34,217 bases of DNA from Rubrivirga marina (GTDB taxonomy: Bacteria; Bacteroidota; Rhodothermia; Rhodothermales; Rubricoccaceae): NCBI RefSeq assembly GCF_002283365.1, contig NZ_MQWD01000001.1, positions 3,292,516 to 3,326,732 on the forward strand, written 5' to 3'. The position numbers were made by a program, and so were the translations under genes. Below, piece by piece: positions 15,432 to 23,199 of the stretch (its first letter is position 1; each line of letters begins with the position of its first letter). The notes below the pieces were generated by a model. That model saw only the letters and a list, made by a program, of their open reading frames with translations, made no database searches and was not told the DNA's origin.

Positions 15432-17912
15432 CCGCCCGCCGAGCGAGAACTGGAAGCGCCAGCCGGGCTGGGCATCCTCAATGGCCCCGGCCGACGTGTC
15501 CAGCGGCGCGTACGGGTCGATCTGGTAGCCCATGTTCAGGTCCACCAGCCCGAGGATCGGCAGGAAGATCCGGGCGCCGACGCCGGCGGCGCGGTACAGC
15601 CGGGACGGGTCGTAGTCCTCGAACCCGTTGTACGTGTTCGCCGCGTCGGCGAAGAGGTACGGGGCGAGCGAGAGCTGCGGCGTCTGGAACAGGAGGATGC
15701 CGAGCTCCGCCTCGTACTTGTTGAGGATCCGGCCGCCGACGCTCTGCCCGTTCTGGCGGGGACCGATGGCCTCGATGGGGTAGCCCCGGAGGAACACGAG
15801 GTCCTTGCCGAAGCCGCGCGAGATGCTCGACGTCCCGCTCGCCTCCAACGGCGTGCCGCCGACGAGGAAGCGCTGGAACCGCACGTCGTCGCCCGTCAGC
15901 GACCCGATGTAGCCGAACTGCGTCCGGACCGACGCCGTGAGCCGCCCGACGACCGGCGTATAGAACGCCGTCTGGAGGTCCCACTTGTGGTACTGGATAA
16001 AGTCGCCGATCGGCGGGGCGACCGTCACCGTCAGGCCGACCTGCGACCCGCTCTGCGGGAAGGTCGGGTTGTCGAGCGCGTTGCGCGAGATCGACTGGCT
16101 GAGCGTGACCTCCTGGCTCACGCCCTCGGGGAGGAATGAGGAGCTCAGGCCCCGGACGTTGTAGAGCCGGTAGCCGAGGTTCGTCCCCGTCACGAAGAAG
16201 TCGTCGGGCCACTTCAGCCGCTGCCGGTAGAACACCGAGGCGCCCGCGGTCGAGTAGAGGCCCTGCGTCGTCGAGGTCAGCGAGGAGAACTCCTGGCGGC
16301 GGTACGAGAGGGCGAACCCGGCCGGTGTGGCCTGGCCACGGAACCATGGCTCGGTAAACGAGAGCGAGTAGATCTGCGCCCGCGTGCCGTACGTCTGGAC
16401 CTGGAGCGAGAGCTGCTGCCCGTCGCCCGTCGGCATCCCACCGTCGAAGCCTTCCAAGAGGTTCTGGACGGAGAAGTTGGCGAACGTCACGCGGGCCGAG
16501 AGGATCAGCCCGATGCCCGAGCCGCCGTAGCCTCCCGAGAGCTCGAGCTGATCCGACGACGTCTCGGCGAGGTTGTAGACGAGGTCGACCGTCTTGTCCT
16601 CCTCGTTGACGTTGATGGTCGGGCCGGCGCCGAAGCTGGCCGGGTCGAAGTAGTTCAGCGTCGAGAGCTCGCGGACGCTCCGCTCGATGGCCTGCCGGCT
16701 GTACGGCTGACCCGGGACCGTCCGGAGCTCGCGGCGGATGACGTGCTCTTTCGTCCGCGTGTTGCCCGCGATCCGGACCTCGCCGAACTCGTAGACCTCG
16801 CCCTCGGTGACCTCGAAGTAGAGGTCGAGCGAGTCGCCCGGGGCCTCGACGATCTCGGGCGCGATGTAGAACTCGTAGTAGCCGCGGTCCTGGTAGAGGC
16901 TCGTGATGTCCGTCTTGTCCTGTGTGTAATACAGGTTCTGCTCGATCCGCGTGCGGTCGTAGGCATCGCCGGGCTGGAGGCCGAGCGCGAACTGGAGCTG
17001 CTCGTCCGTGTAGAGCGTGTTGCCCTCGAAGACGATGTCGCGGATGTGGTACTCCGGCCCCTCCTCGACCTCGATCTGGACCACGAGCTCTTCCTCGCCC
17101 TCGCCGTTCGTCTCTGTGAACACCGAGTCGCTGACGACGCGGGCGCCGTAGTAACCGCGGTCGTTGTAGAACCGGACGAGGCTGGCGAGGTCCTCCTGGA
17201 AGCCGTCGTCGTCGAACGTCTCGCGTTTCCAGAACCGCCACCAGCGCTTCTCGGGTGTGTTCGAGAGCGTCTTGCGGAGCGTCCGCTCCGAGAACACCTC
17301 GTTCCCGACGAACCGGACGTCGGCGACCGACTGGCGCTCGCCGCGCTCGACGTTGAACGTGACGACGACGCGCCCGTCCTCGTCGATCCGCTGGCTCGTG
17401 TTGACCGTCGCGAGTCGGTAGCCCTCGTCGCGGAGCTTCTCGCGGATGACCAGCTCGGACCGCTCGATGTCGGACGGGCGGACGGCACGCCCGCGGAGGA
17501 GCGGGATCTGCGGCTGGAGGTCGTCGATGGTCGACGACCGGAGTCCCTCGTACTCGACCGACGCGAGGCGCGGCTCTTCCGTCACGTTGATCGTGAGGAA
17601 CACGCCGTCGCCGGCGACCTCGGTCGCCTCGACGGAGGCGTCGGAGTAGCCGCCGCGGCTGTAAAGGTTGCGGACGGCCTCGCCGAAGGCGGGGTCCCAG
17701 GGGAGCGTCACGCGCTGGCCAGGCCGGAGGCCGCTAATGGAGCGGACGAGGGCGTGGCTGTTCTCGTCGAGCGCGCCGTCCACCGACACCGACAGGATCT
17801 CGTAGGACGGGGCCGGGGGGGGCGGGCCGGCCGGCGTCTGCGCGAACACGGGCGCGACGGCGGCGGCGAGGAAGACGGCGAGGGCGCGCACGGGGGCGAG
17901 CGATCGGAGCAT
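15429..17912 (-). CDS. bamA: Outer membrane protein assembly factor BamA
   Basis: An 827-residue Omp85-family protein with a signal peptide (LAVFLAAAVAPVFAQ). Five POTRA-like repeats occupy about residues 35-440; recognisable pieces are VASVEYEGLRSSTIDDLQ, VADVRFVGNEVFSERTLRKTL, IRDIVFEGNTLYTDEQLQFALGL and FGEVRIAGNTRTKEHVIRREL. A C-terminal 16-strand barrel follows, with LRGYP (family VRGF/Y motif on loop 6) and LAPYLFADAANTY. BamA folds outer-membrane proteins. The protein ends FQFSLGGR, so the usual terminal aromatic is followed by polar residues. The order uppS-bamA-skp-skp matches the common Bacteroidota arrangement. Confidence 0.96.
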   Translation of the reverse strand: MLRSLAPVRALAVFLAAAVAPVFAQTPAGPPPPAPSYEILSVSVDGALDENSHALVRSISGLRPGQRVTLPWDPAFGEAVRNLYSRGGYSDASVEATEVAGDGVFLTINVTEEPRLASVEYEGLRSSTIDDLQPQIPLLRGRAVRPSDIERSELVIREKLRDEGYRLATVNTSQRIDEDGRVVVTFNVERGERQSVADVRFVGNEVFSERTLRKTLSNTPEKRWWRFWKRETFDDDGFQEDLASLVRFYNDRGYYGARVVSDSVFTETNGEGEEELVVQIEVEEGPEYHIRDIVFEGNTLYTDEQLQFALGLQPGDAYDRTRIEQNLYYTQDKTDITSLYQDRGYYEFYIAPEIVEAPGDSLDLYFEVTEGEVYEFGEVRIAGNTRTKEHVIRRELRTVPGQPYSRQAIERSVRELSTLNYFDPASFGAGPTINVNEEDKTVDLVYNLAETSSDQLELSGGYGGSGIGLILSARVTFANFSVQNLLEGFDGGMPTGDGQQLSLQVQTYGTRAQIYSLSFTEPWFRGQATPAGFALSYRRQEFSSLTSTTQGLYSTAGASVFYRQRLKWPDDFFVTGTNLGYRLYNVRGLSSSFLPEGVSQEVTLSQSISRNALDNPTFPQSGSQVGLTVTVAPPIGDFIQYHKWDLQTAFYTPVVGRLTASVRTQFGYIGSLTGDDVRFQRFLVGGTPLEASGTSSISRGFGKDLVFLRGYPIEAIGPRQNGQSVGGRILNKYEAELGILLFQTPQLSLAPYLFADAANTYNGFEDYDPSRLYRAAGVGARIFLPILGLVDLNMGYQIDPYAPLDTSAGAIEDAQPGWRFQFSLGGR

Positions 17913-17958
17913 GCGGAGCGCGGCGGCGAGAGCAGGCCGGGGGGCCAAACGGGGCGTC

Positions 17959-17966
17959 GGAGGGTA
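17959..17966 (-). promoter_or_regulatory. Weak -7-like element before bamA
   Basis: TACCCTCC on the minus strand, 46 nt before the bamA ATG, within the 176-nt uppS-bamA spacer. It resembles the other elements listed here but is weaker. Confidence 0.18.
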
Positions 17967-18002
17967 CGGAGGGGCCCGAGGGGCACGGGCGCAGAGACGG
18001 CG

Positions 18003-18032
18003 AAAACCGGGGGGACTCACCGCGTGGGTCCC
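18003..18032 (-). terminator. Possible weak terminator after uppS
   Basis: GGGAC/GTCCC arms (18012-18016, 18028-18032) with an 11-nt loop precede a TTTT run on the minus strand after a 5-nt gap. The stem is short, so this is tentative. Confidence 0.22.
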
Positions 18033-18088
18033 GAACGGCACCCCGGACGGCTTATTGCAACCGCCCGGCCCGGGGACCGGCTTCCCCC

Positions 18089-18889
18089 CTACTCGCCCTC
18101 GACGCGGCCAAAGCGGCGGTCGCGATCCTGGTAGCTCCGGACGGCCTCGTAGAGCGCCTCGCGCCGGAAGTCGGGCCAGAACTTCTCCGTCACGTAGAGC
18201 TCCGTGTAGGCGACCTGCCAGAGGAGGAAGTTGCTCAGCCGCATCTCGCCGGCCGTCCGGACCAAGAGGTCGGGGTCCGGGAGGCCGCGCGTGAGGAGCG
18301 CGTCCGAGACGGTCTCCTCCGTGATGTCGGCCGGGTCGAGGCGGCCGGCCCGGGCCGCCTCGGCGATCTGGCGGACGGCCCCGGTGATCTCCCACCGCGA
18401 GCCGTAGCTGAGCGCGAGCGTCAGCGTCATCCGCGTGTTGCCGGCCGTGAGGTCGAAGGCCTCCTGGAGCTCGCGCTGCCCGCGCGCCGGCAGGCGTCCG
18501 AGGTCGCCGATGGCGTGGAGTCGGATCCCGTTGCGGTGGAGCTTCTCGGCCTCGCGCCGGAGCGTCCGCACCAACAGCTCCATCAAGGCCGTGACCTCGG
18601 CCTTCGGGCGGTGCCAGTTCTCGGTCGAGAACGTGTAGAGCGTGAGGTGCTCGACGCCGAGCTGCGCCGCGGCCTCGGTCACGTCGCGGACGGAGACGAC
18701 GCCCTCGTGGTGGCCCGTCACGCGGGTCTTGCCGCGCGACTTGGCCCAGCGCCCGTTCCCGTCCATGATGCAGGCGACGTGCGCCGGGATCGGCCCGCGC
18801 GCCCTGAGGGCGGCCTGCGCCTCCCGGTCGGCCGCGGTCTGCTCGGCGCCGGAGAGCTGGATGGGCTGGTCGAGAGTCTCGGACGACAT
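18089..18889 (-). CDS. uppS: Isoprenyl transferase (undecaprenyl diphosphate synthase)
   Basis: A 266-residue cis-prenyltransferase that builds the undecaprenyl diphosphate carrier for peptidoglycan and glycan export. All signature blocks are present: HVACIMDGNGRWAKSRG with the catalytic Asp, GHHEG, TLYTFSTENWHRP, LALSYGSRWEI, and LPDPDLLVRTAGEMRLSNFLLWQVAYTELY (split by me only for naming). There is a variable 30-residue N-terminal extension before the conserved core. The ATG at 18889 lies just after a TACCTTCC element. It is upstream of bamA on the same strand, an order seen widely in bacteria. Confidence 0.96.
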   Translation of the reverse strand: MSSETLDQPIQLSGAEQTAADREAQAALRARGPIPAHVACIMDGNGRWAKSRGKTRVTGHHEGVVSVRDVTEAAAQLGVEHLTLYTFSTENWHRPKAEVTALMELLVRTLRREAEKLHRNGIRLHAIGDLGRLPARGQRELQEAFDLTAGNTRMTLTLALSYGSRWEITGAVRQIAEAARAGRLDPADITEETVSDALLTRGLPDPDLLVRTAGEMRLSNFLLWQVAYTELYVTEKFWPDFRREALYEAVRSYQDRDRRFGRVEGE

Positions 18890-18893
18890 GCCC

Positions 18894-18901
18894 GGAAGGT
18901 A
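18894..18901 (-). promoter_or_regulatory. TACCTTCC element directly before uppS start
   Basis: On the minus strand TACCTTCC ends 4 nt before the uppS ATG. If it is a -7 element the transcript would be leaderless, or it would serve a slightly later start. It is nearly identical to the element at 4700-4707. Confidence 0.25.
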
Positions 18902-18959
18902 GCCCGGCGCCACGTCGGCGTCGCGAGAGGTCCTGCGAATCCCTCGCCGGCGCGCCCCC

Positions 18960-19229
18960 TTACCCTCTCCGACGGAGCTTCGAGACGGCGTACGCGCCGC
19001 CCGCGAGGGCCAGCAGGCCGAGGCCGCCGTCGATCGGCACCGTCGCCGGGTATTGCGTGGGCGTCCCTGGCGGCGCCGGCGGGCCCGCCGGCGGCGGGGC
19101 CCCACCCGGGTACTGGGTCGGAGTAGCGGGGGGAGCGGGGGGCGACGGCGCGGCCCAACTCGGGACCGACTGCGCGGCGGCCGACGAGAGCCCGAGGACG
19201 ACGAACCAGATGAGGACGAGAACTCGCAT
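18960..19229 (-). CDS. Small exported protein with PID-CTERM-like sorting tail
   Basis: 89 residues: a signal peptide (MRVLVLIWFVVLGLSSAAAQ), then a Pro-rich linker carrying two copies of PAPP(A/G)TPTQYP, and a C-terminus VPIDGGLGLLALAGGAYAVSKLRRRG. That tail (PIDGG, a short hydrophobic helix, a basic end) matches the layout I know as the PID-CTERM sorting signal of Bacteroidota small proteins. Such tails resemble processed membrane anchors; the processing enzyme is not in this window. It begins 4 nt after the stop of the T9SS cargo gene, so both are probably on one transcript. Confidence 0.75.
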   Translation of the reverse strand: MRVLVLIWFVVLGLSSAAAQSVPSWAAPSPPAPPATPTQYPGGAPPPAGPPAPPGTPTQYPATVPIDGGLGLLALAGGAYAVSKLRRRG

Positions 19230-19233
19230 GGGC

Positions 19234-21090
19234 TCAGCGGACGAGGGTGATCGCTCGCGTCCGCGTCACGCCCGCGGCCTGGAGCCGGAGGACGTACACC
19301 CCGGCCGGCACCCGAGAGGCGTCGAACGACGCGGCGTGGTCGCCCGCCGGCCGCTCGGCGTCCTCGATCACGGCGACGAGGCGGCCCAGCACGTCGACCA
19401 CGTCGAGGCGGACGGGGCCGGAGCGCCCCGTCTGGTAGGCAAGCCGGACGAGCTCGCGCGCCGGGTTCGGCGCCGGTGGGCGGAGGACGAGGTCGTTCGC
19501 AGTCGGCGCCCCTGCCTCCGCCTCGACCGACGCGCCGAAGCGGACGACGAACCGGGGCTCGGACGCGAGCGCCGCGGTGGTGGCGGGCAGGGCCGGCAAC
19601 GCGGTCCGCCGACGGCCGGCCGCCCCGGTCCCGGTCAGGGTGAACGTGTAGGAATCGGACGCGCGGAGGTCGATCGTCTGGCCCGTCTCCCGGTCCACGA
19701 GCGCGAGCGGCGTCGACGGCGCGGCGTCGAGGTCAGGCCAGGAGATCGTGTAGGTGCCGGTCCGCGTCGCCGCGACGTCGAGCGCCAGCGTCTGGCCGTC
19801 GGCGTCGGCGGGGCGGCCCTCGAACACGAGCGGGGCGCCGTCGGCGCGGACGAACCGGGCGGCGACGTGGTCGGGCGAGAGCGGGACGAGCCACGCCGCG
19901 TCGTAGCGGTCGGCGCCCTCGGCCCCGCCGTCGAGGAACACGGCGATGGGATCCGTGGCCTCGAGCCCCTCGCCCTCGACGTGGAGCCGGAGCTCGGCCG
20001 TCGGCGCCCGACGCCCGACGAACACCGGGCTCTCCCCGACCGCCTTCCACGACCGGTCGAAGGCGAGCTCTCCGGGCGACGCGTCCGTGGCCTCAGCCCA
20101 GAAGGCCTGAAAGGCGGGGATGTAGCGGCCGGCGCGACCCGTCGCCGTCCCCGCCAGCGAGTAGTAGGCGTAGTTGCCAGCGCCGCCGTTGGCCGCCGGG
20201 TCCCACACGGCGTAGGTGGTCTGGAACGCCCCCGCGGCCTGGACCGCCCGCCAGTCGAGCGGGGCCGCGAACGGGTTGCCGAGCAGGTTGAAGCTCGCCA
20301 GGCTCTCCTCCGCCTCGTACCGGATGGGGACCCCCGCGGAGACGTTCTCCTCGCCCTCGACGTCCCAGACCCCAGGCAGAATCGGCGTCTCCCCGTCCGC
20401 CTCGGTATCGAAGGCGAAGAAGAAGAACCCGACGCCGGCCGGGAACACCTTCGTGTAGTCGGAGACGGGTTCGTAGCGGGCGTCTGGGGGAGCCCCCGGG
20501 TCCCAAGCGTAGAGGATCGGGTCGCCGTCCTCGTAGTCCGCGCCCGCCGCACCCTGCGTGTGGAAGTCGTCGTTGAGGCTCGCGAAGGGGACGCCCGCGA
20601 ACGGGCTCGCGATCATGCGCCAGCCCTCGCCGTCGACGTACGGCCGCTCGTAGACGATGGCGTCGCCGGACCGCTCGGCCCCCGCTCCGTCGATGGCCCC
20701 GAGGCGGACGACCTCGCCGCCGCTGACCTTCGCTGCGAGGGTGGCCGGCCCCTCCTCGAACGCGTACGACCCCGCGTAGAGCCCGAGCACGCCCATGATC
20801 CGGGGGACCACGTAGACGAGCACGTCGCCGCCGGGGTTGTCGAAAGCGAGGTCCTGCACGACGAACAACTGGCCGTCCCCGTCGCGGTCGAAGAACTGCT
20901 GGCTAACGGCGGCGCCGCCGAAGGTGAGGCCGCCGGAGGCCGCGTCGAGCGTCCCGCCGCTCTCCACGACCAGATCGCCGGTCACGACGACCCGGGACCC
21001 GTCGAGGACGACGGTGCCGGATACCGCAACGTCGGCTTGAGGGAGGGCCGGGACGGCCAAGAGGACGAGGAGCAGGGCGATGTGGCGCAT
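19234..21090 (-). CDS. T9SS-secreted protein with type A sorting domain
   Basis: 618 residues with a signal peptide (MRHIALLLVLLAVPALPQA). The N-terminal part (about 20-75) is a short beta-helix-like stretch (GTVVLDGSRVVVTGDLVVESGGTLDAASGGLTF). A large middle region (about 150-520) has phrases common in Bacteroidota surface proteins (GEGWRMIASPFAGVPF, FNLLGNPFAAPLDW, YIPAFQAFWAEA). The end, from about residue 537, is a T9SS type A C-terminal domain: PAPNPARELVRLAYQTG, LDVVDVLGRLVAVIE, VPAGVYVLRLQAAG. It should cross the outer membrane by the type IX system and be attached or released. No catalytic motif is visible, so its function is unknown. It is 13 nt downstream of the next gene. Confidence 0.88.
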   Translation of the reverse strand: MRHIALLLVLLAVPALPQADVAVSGTVVLDGSRVVVTGDLVVESGGTLDAASGGLTFGGAAVSQQFFDRDGDGQLFVVQDLAFDNPGGDVLVYVVPRIMGVLGLYAGSYAFEEGPATLAAKVSGGEVVRLGAIDGAGAERSGDAIVYERPYVDGEGWRMIASPFAGVPFASLNDDFHTQGAAGADYEDGDPILYAWDPGAPPDARYEPVSDYTKVFPAGVGFFFFAFDTEADGETPILPGVWDVEGEENVSAGVPIRYEAEESLASFNLLGNPFAAPLDWRAVQAAGAFQTTYAVWDPAANGGAGNYAYYSLAGTATGRAGRYIPAFQAFWAEATDASPGELAFDRSWKAVGESPVFVGRRAPTAELRLHVEGEGLEATDPIAVFLDGGAEGADRYDAAWLVPLSPDHVAARFVRADGAPLVFEGRPADADGQTLALDVAATRTGTYTISWPDLDAAPSTPLALVDRETGQTIDLRASDSYTFTLTGTGAAGRRRTALPALPATTAALASEPRFVVRFGASVEAEAGAPTANDLVLRPPAPNPARELVRLAYQTGRSGPVRLDVVDVLGRLVAVIEDAERPAGDHAASFDASRVPAGVYVLRLQAAGVTRTRAITLVR

Positions 21091-21103
21091 GACGGTCGCG
21101 GGC

Positions 21104-21637
21104 CTAGAGGTCTCCGGTGCGCGAGGCGCCGAGGTCGAGCGGGCCGTCGCCGACCGTGCGGGCGGCCGCCTCGAGCGTCACGTCGAGGCACCAGATCCGC
21201 GCCTGGAACGTGACCGTGCTCGCGGTCCGACTCTGGTACGTACAGATGTATCCAGCTGGGAATGTGGGCTCTTCCCAGTCCAGAGGCGACCACGACAACG
21301 GCATGCCCTCCTGGATGCCCTGCATGAAACACGAACCTGTGACAGGGACCTGATCCACAGAGTCACATCTCGCCACGGCGGTCAGAACGGCGCCACCCGA
21401 TGTTATCGAACGAACTTCGCTGCGCAAATAGAGTCGGCCCCGCGTCATTCCATTGAAGAGACCACCCCGGATCTCGTCGGGCGAGATGCAGTCGGTGCAG
21501 GTCACGGTCCCGTCGTCGTTGACGGCGAAGTGGAGCGTGGCCCCTGAGGCGTCGCGGACCTCGAACACGGGCGACTGGGCCGCGGCGAGCGGGGCGATGA
21601 GGAGCAGCGCCAGCGGCGCGAGACGGAGGGCGATCAT
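21104..21637 (-). CDS. Exported cysteine-containing protein of unknown function
   Basis: 177 residues with a signal peptide (MIALRLAPLALLLIAPLAAAQ). The mature protein starts SPVFEVRDASGATLHFAVNDDGTV, then TCTDCISPDEIRG; further cysteines follow (ARCDSVD, GSCFMQG, YICTYQ, IWCLDV), which suggests disulphides outside the cytoplasm. I do not recognise the family. The central part (about 21230-21450) has visibly lower GC than the flanks, so part of this gene may be recently acquired or less constrained. The ATG at 21637 begins the signal peptide. A CTDC motif also occurs in the repeat protein at 23200-24222. Confidence 0.7.
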   Translation of the reverse strand: MIALRLAPLALLLIAPLAAAQSPVFEVRDASGATLHFAVNDDGTVTCTDCISPDEIRGGLFNGMTRGRLYLRSEVRSITSGGAVLTAVARCDSVDQVPVTGSCFMQGIQEGMPLSWSPLDWEEPTFPAGYICTYQSRTASTVTFQARIWCLDVTLEAAARTVGDGPLDLGASRTGDL

Positions 21638-21716
21638 GGAGGGCGAGAGGTGGGCTCCCTTCCCCATGCGGATTCTCTCCGCCGATCCCACCACGCCCGC
21701 CCGACTTATTCCCCGG

Positions 21717-22277
21717 TCAGCTCGCCACCGTCCACCGGACGCCCTCCGCGCGCCCGTAGCCGACGGCCTCGACGTAGATGAAGTAGCCCTTGAGCCCGCT
21801 GATGAGCCGGCCGCTGAGGCGGAGCGGCTCGCCTGGCCGGGCCTCGGCCCAGCGGTACCCCTCCGAGTCCGGGTCGCGGAGGTACACCCGGAACCGCCCG
21901 CGCTCGACCGACGCCGTGGCCGTGACCGTCAGCCCAGCGTCCGTGTCGAACGAGACCGAGTGGCGCCCGCTCATCCAGCGGATCGTCCCCTCGACGCCGA
22001 GGCGCTTCTCGAACCCCGTCCGCACGCGCCCGCGCCGCCGGCTCCCCTGGACCCGGCCACGCCCGCGCGGCAGCTCCGACACGACGCCCGAGGTGGGGCC
22101 GAGCGGCTCGGCCGACACCACGAACGTCGTGTCGAGCGGCGGGCCCGGCGGAGCGTCCGGCCCGTAGAGCTGCGCGGCCCGCTGCCTCCGCTCCCACGCG
22201 TAGTACTCGTGCACGCCCCACCAACCGGCCGCGCCCAGGGTGCTGAGCGCGACGAGGCCGAGGCAGACGAGACCCAT
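21717..22277 (-). CDS. Membrane-anchored protein of unknown function
   Basis: 186 residues. One N-terminal membrane helix (MGLVCLGLVALSTLGAAGWWGV) is followed by HEYYAWERRQR, a basic stretch (RGRGRVQGSRRRGRVRTGF) and beta-rich sequence ending EAVGYGRAEGVRWTVAS. No family recognised. It probably faces the periplasm. A GTG at 22286 would add three residues. It is 15 nt downstream of the tandem OB-like lipoprotein gene and likely co-transcribed with it. Confidence 0.6.
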   Translation of the reverse strand: MGLVCLGLVALSTLGAAGWWGVHEYYAWERRQRAAQLYGPDAPPGPPLDTTFVVSAEPLGPTSGVVSELPRGRGRVQGSRRRGRVRTGFEKRLGVEGTIRWMSGRHSVSFDTDAGLTVTATASVERGRFRVYLRDPDSEGYRWAEARPGEPLRLSGRLISGLKGYFIYVEAVGYGRAEGVRWTVAS

Positions 22278-22292
22278 GGTGCGCACCGGAGG

Positions 22293-23141
22293 TTAGCGGC
22301 CCGCGAAGTGACAGTCGGCCAGTTCGATCACGCTCCGGTCCACCGAGCGGAGGGAGAGCGTCCACTCCTCGGTCACGATCCCGGTCAGGACCACGCGGCC
22401 CCGGTCCTCCGACGCGATCTCGGGCACCTCCTCGGCCATCACGCAGACGACGGTCTGCGGTCCGCGCTCGTCGCCCGGAGGCGCGAGCCCGACCGTCACC
22501 TTCTCCCCGCTCGGGAGCTGCGAGGTGGTCGTCCCGTTGTAGCGGCCGATGACGGAGACGCCGGTGCCGACCCACCCGAACATGGCGCCGTGGAGGTCCT
22601 GCGCTGAGATCGCCCCGTCCGGCGCCGCCTCTCCCACGCTCACAATCTCGCAGCCGTTGCCGAGTCGCATCTTGCCGCTGCTGGGCGCACTGACTTCCCC
22701 GCGTAGCACGAGGACCGCGTCCGGCTCGACTCGGTTCTCCTCGGGGCGCTCCGCCAGCCGGCAGGTGACGAGCCCCGCCTCGCGGTCGCCCTGACCGGGC
22801 TCGGCCGCCAGCGCGACGGTCTGCCCAATCTGGACCTTGCCATTCACGCTCGACGGCGCGTCCTGGACGTAGCCGTAGACCGTGACCGTTTTTCCGTAAG
22901 GCGCAGCGACGACATCGCGGAGGTCCTGGACGGGGATGGGCGTCTCGTAGTCCATCGTCGCGGGCGTGAGGCTCGGCAGCACGAAGGCCTCGGTCGAGTC
23001 GGGCACAGGCCCGGGGTCGGCGGGCGCGTCAGACGCCGTCGATGTCGGGACAGCGGGGAGGGCGGCGGCGGGGACAGGCTCGGCGTCGCCGCCGCACGCG
23101 AGGAGGGCGACGGGCAGGGCCAAGAGAAAGAGTCGAGTCAT
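22293..23141 (-). CDS. Lipoprotein with two tRNA_anti-like (OB-fold) repeats
   Basis: 282 residues; signal peptide MTRLFLLALPVALLA then Cys16 (LLAC lipobox). After a Pro/Ala/Ser linker, two similar halves follow. Each has a GxxVxVxG strand (GKTVTVYGYV; GTGVSVIGRY), a central VTC/VVC strand with Arg or Met then Ala, a V(V)L(R/T)G(E/I)V strand, and an ending in a Cys (NGCEIV; LADCHF). This is the pattern of the tRNA_anti-like/OB-fold family of exported proteins. The ligand is unknown. The internal duplication is clear by eye. The Cys pair in each half may form a disulphide. The family call is by pattern, moderately sure. Confidence 0.65.
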   Translation of the reverse strand: MTRLFLLALPVALLACGGDAEPVPAAALPAVPTSTASDAPADPGPVPDSTEAFVLPSLTPATMDYETPIPVQDLRDVVAAPYGKTVTVYGYVQDAPSSVNGKVQIGQTVALAAEPGQGDREAGLVTCRLAERPEENRVEPDAVLVLRGEVSAPSSGKMRLGNGCEIVSVGEAAPDGAISAQDLHGAMFGWVGTGVSVIGRYNGTTTSQLPSGEKVTVGLAPPGDERGPQTVVCVMAEEVPEIASEDRGRVVLTGIVTEEWTLSLRSVDRSVIELADCHFAGR

Positions 23142-23199
23142 GGGGATGGAGGTCAAAGGTGGAGGGCGCGCCCCCACGCGGGCGCGGCCGAGGAGGTGA

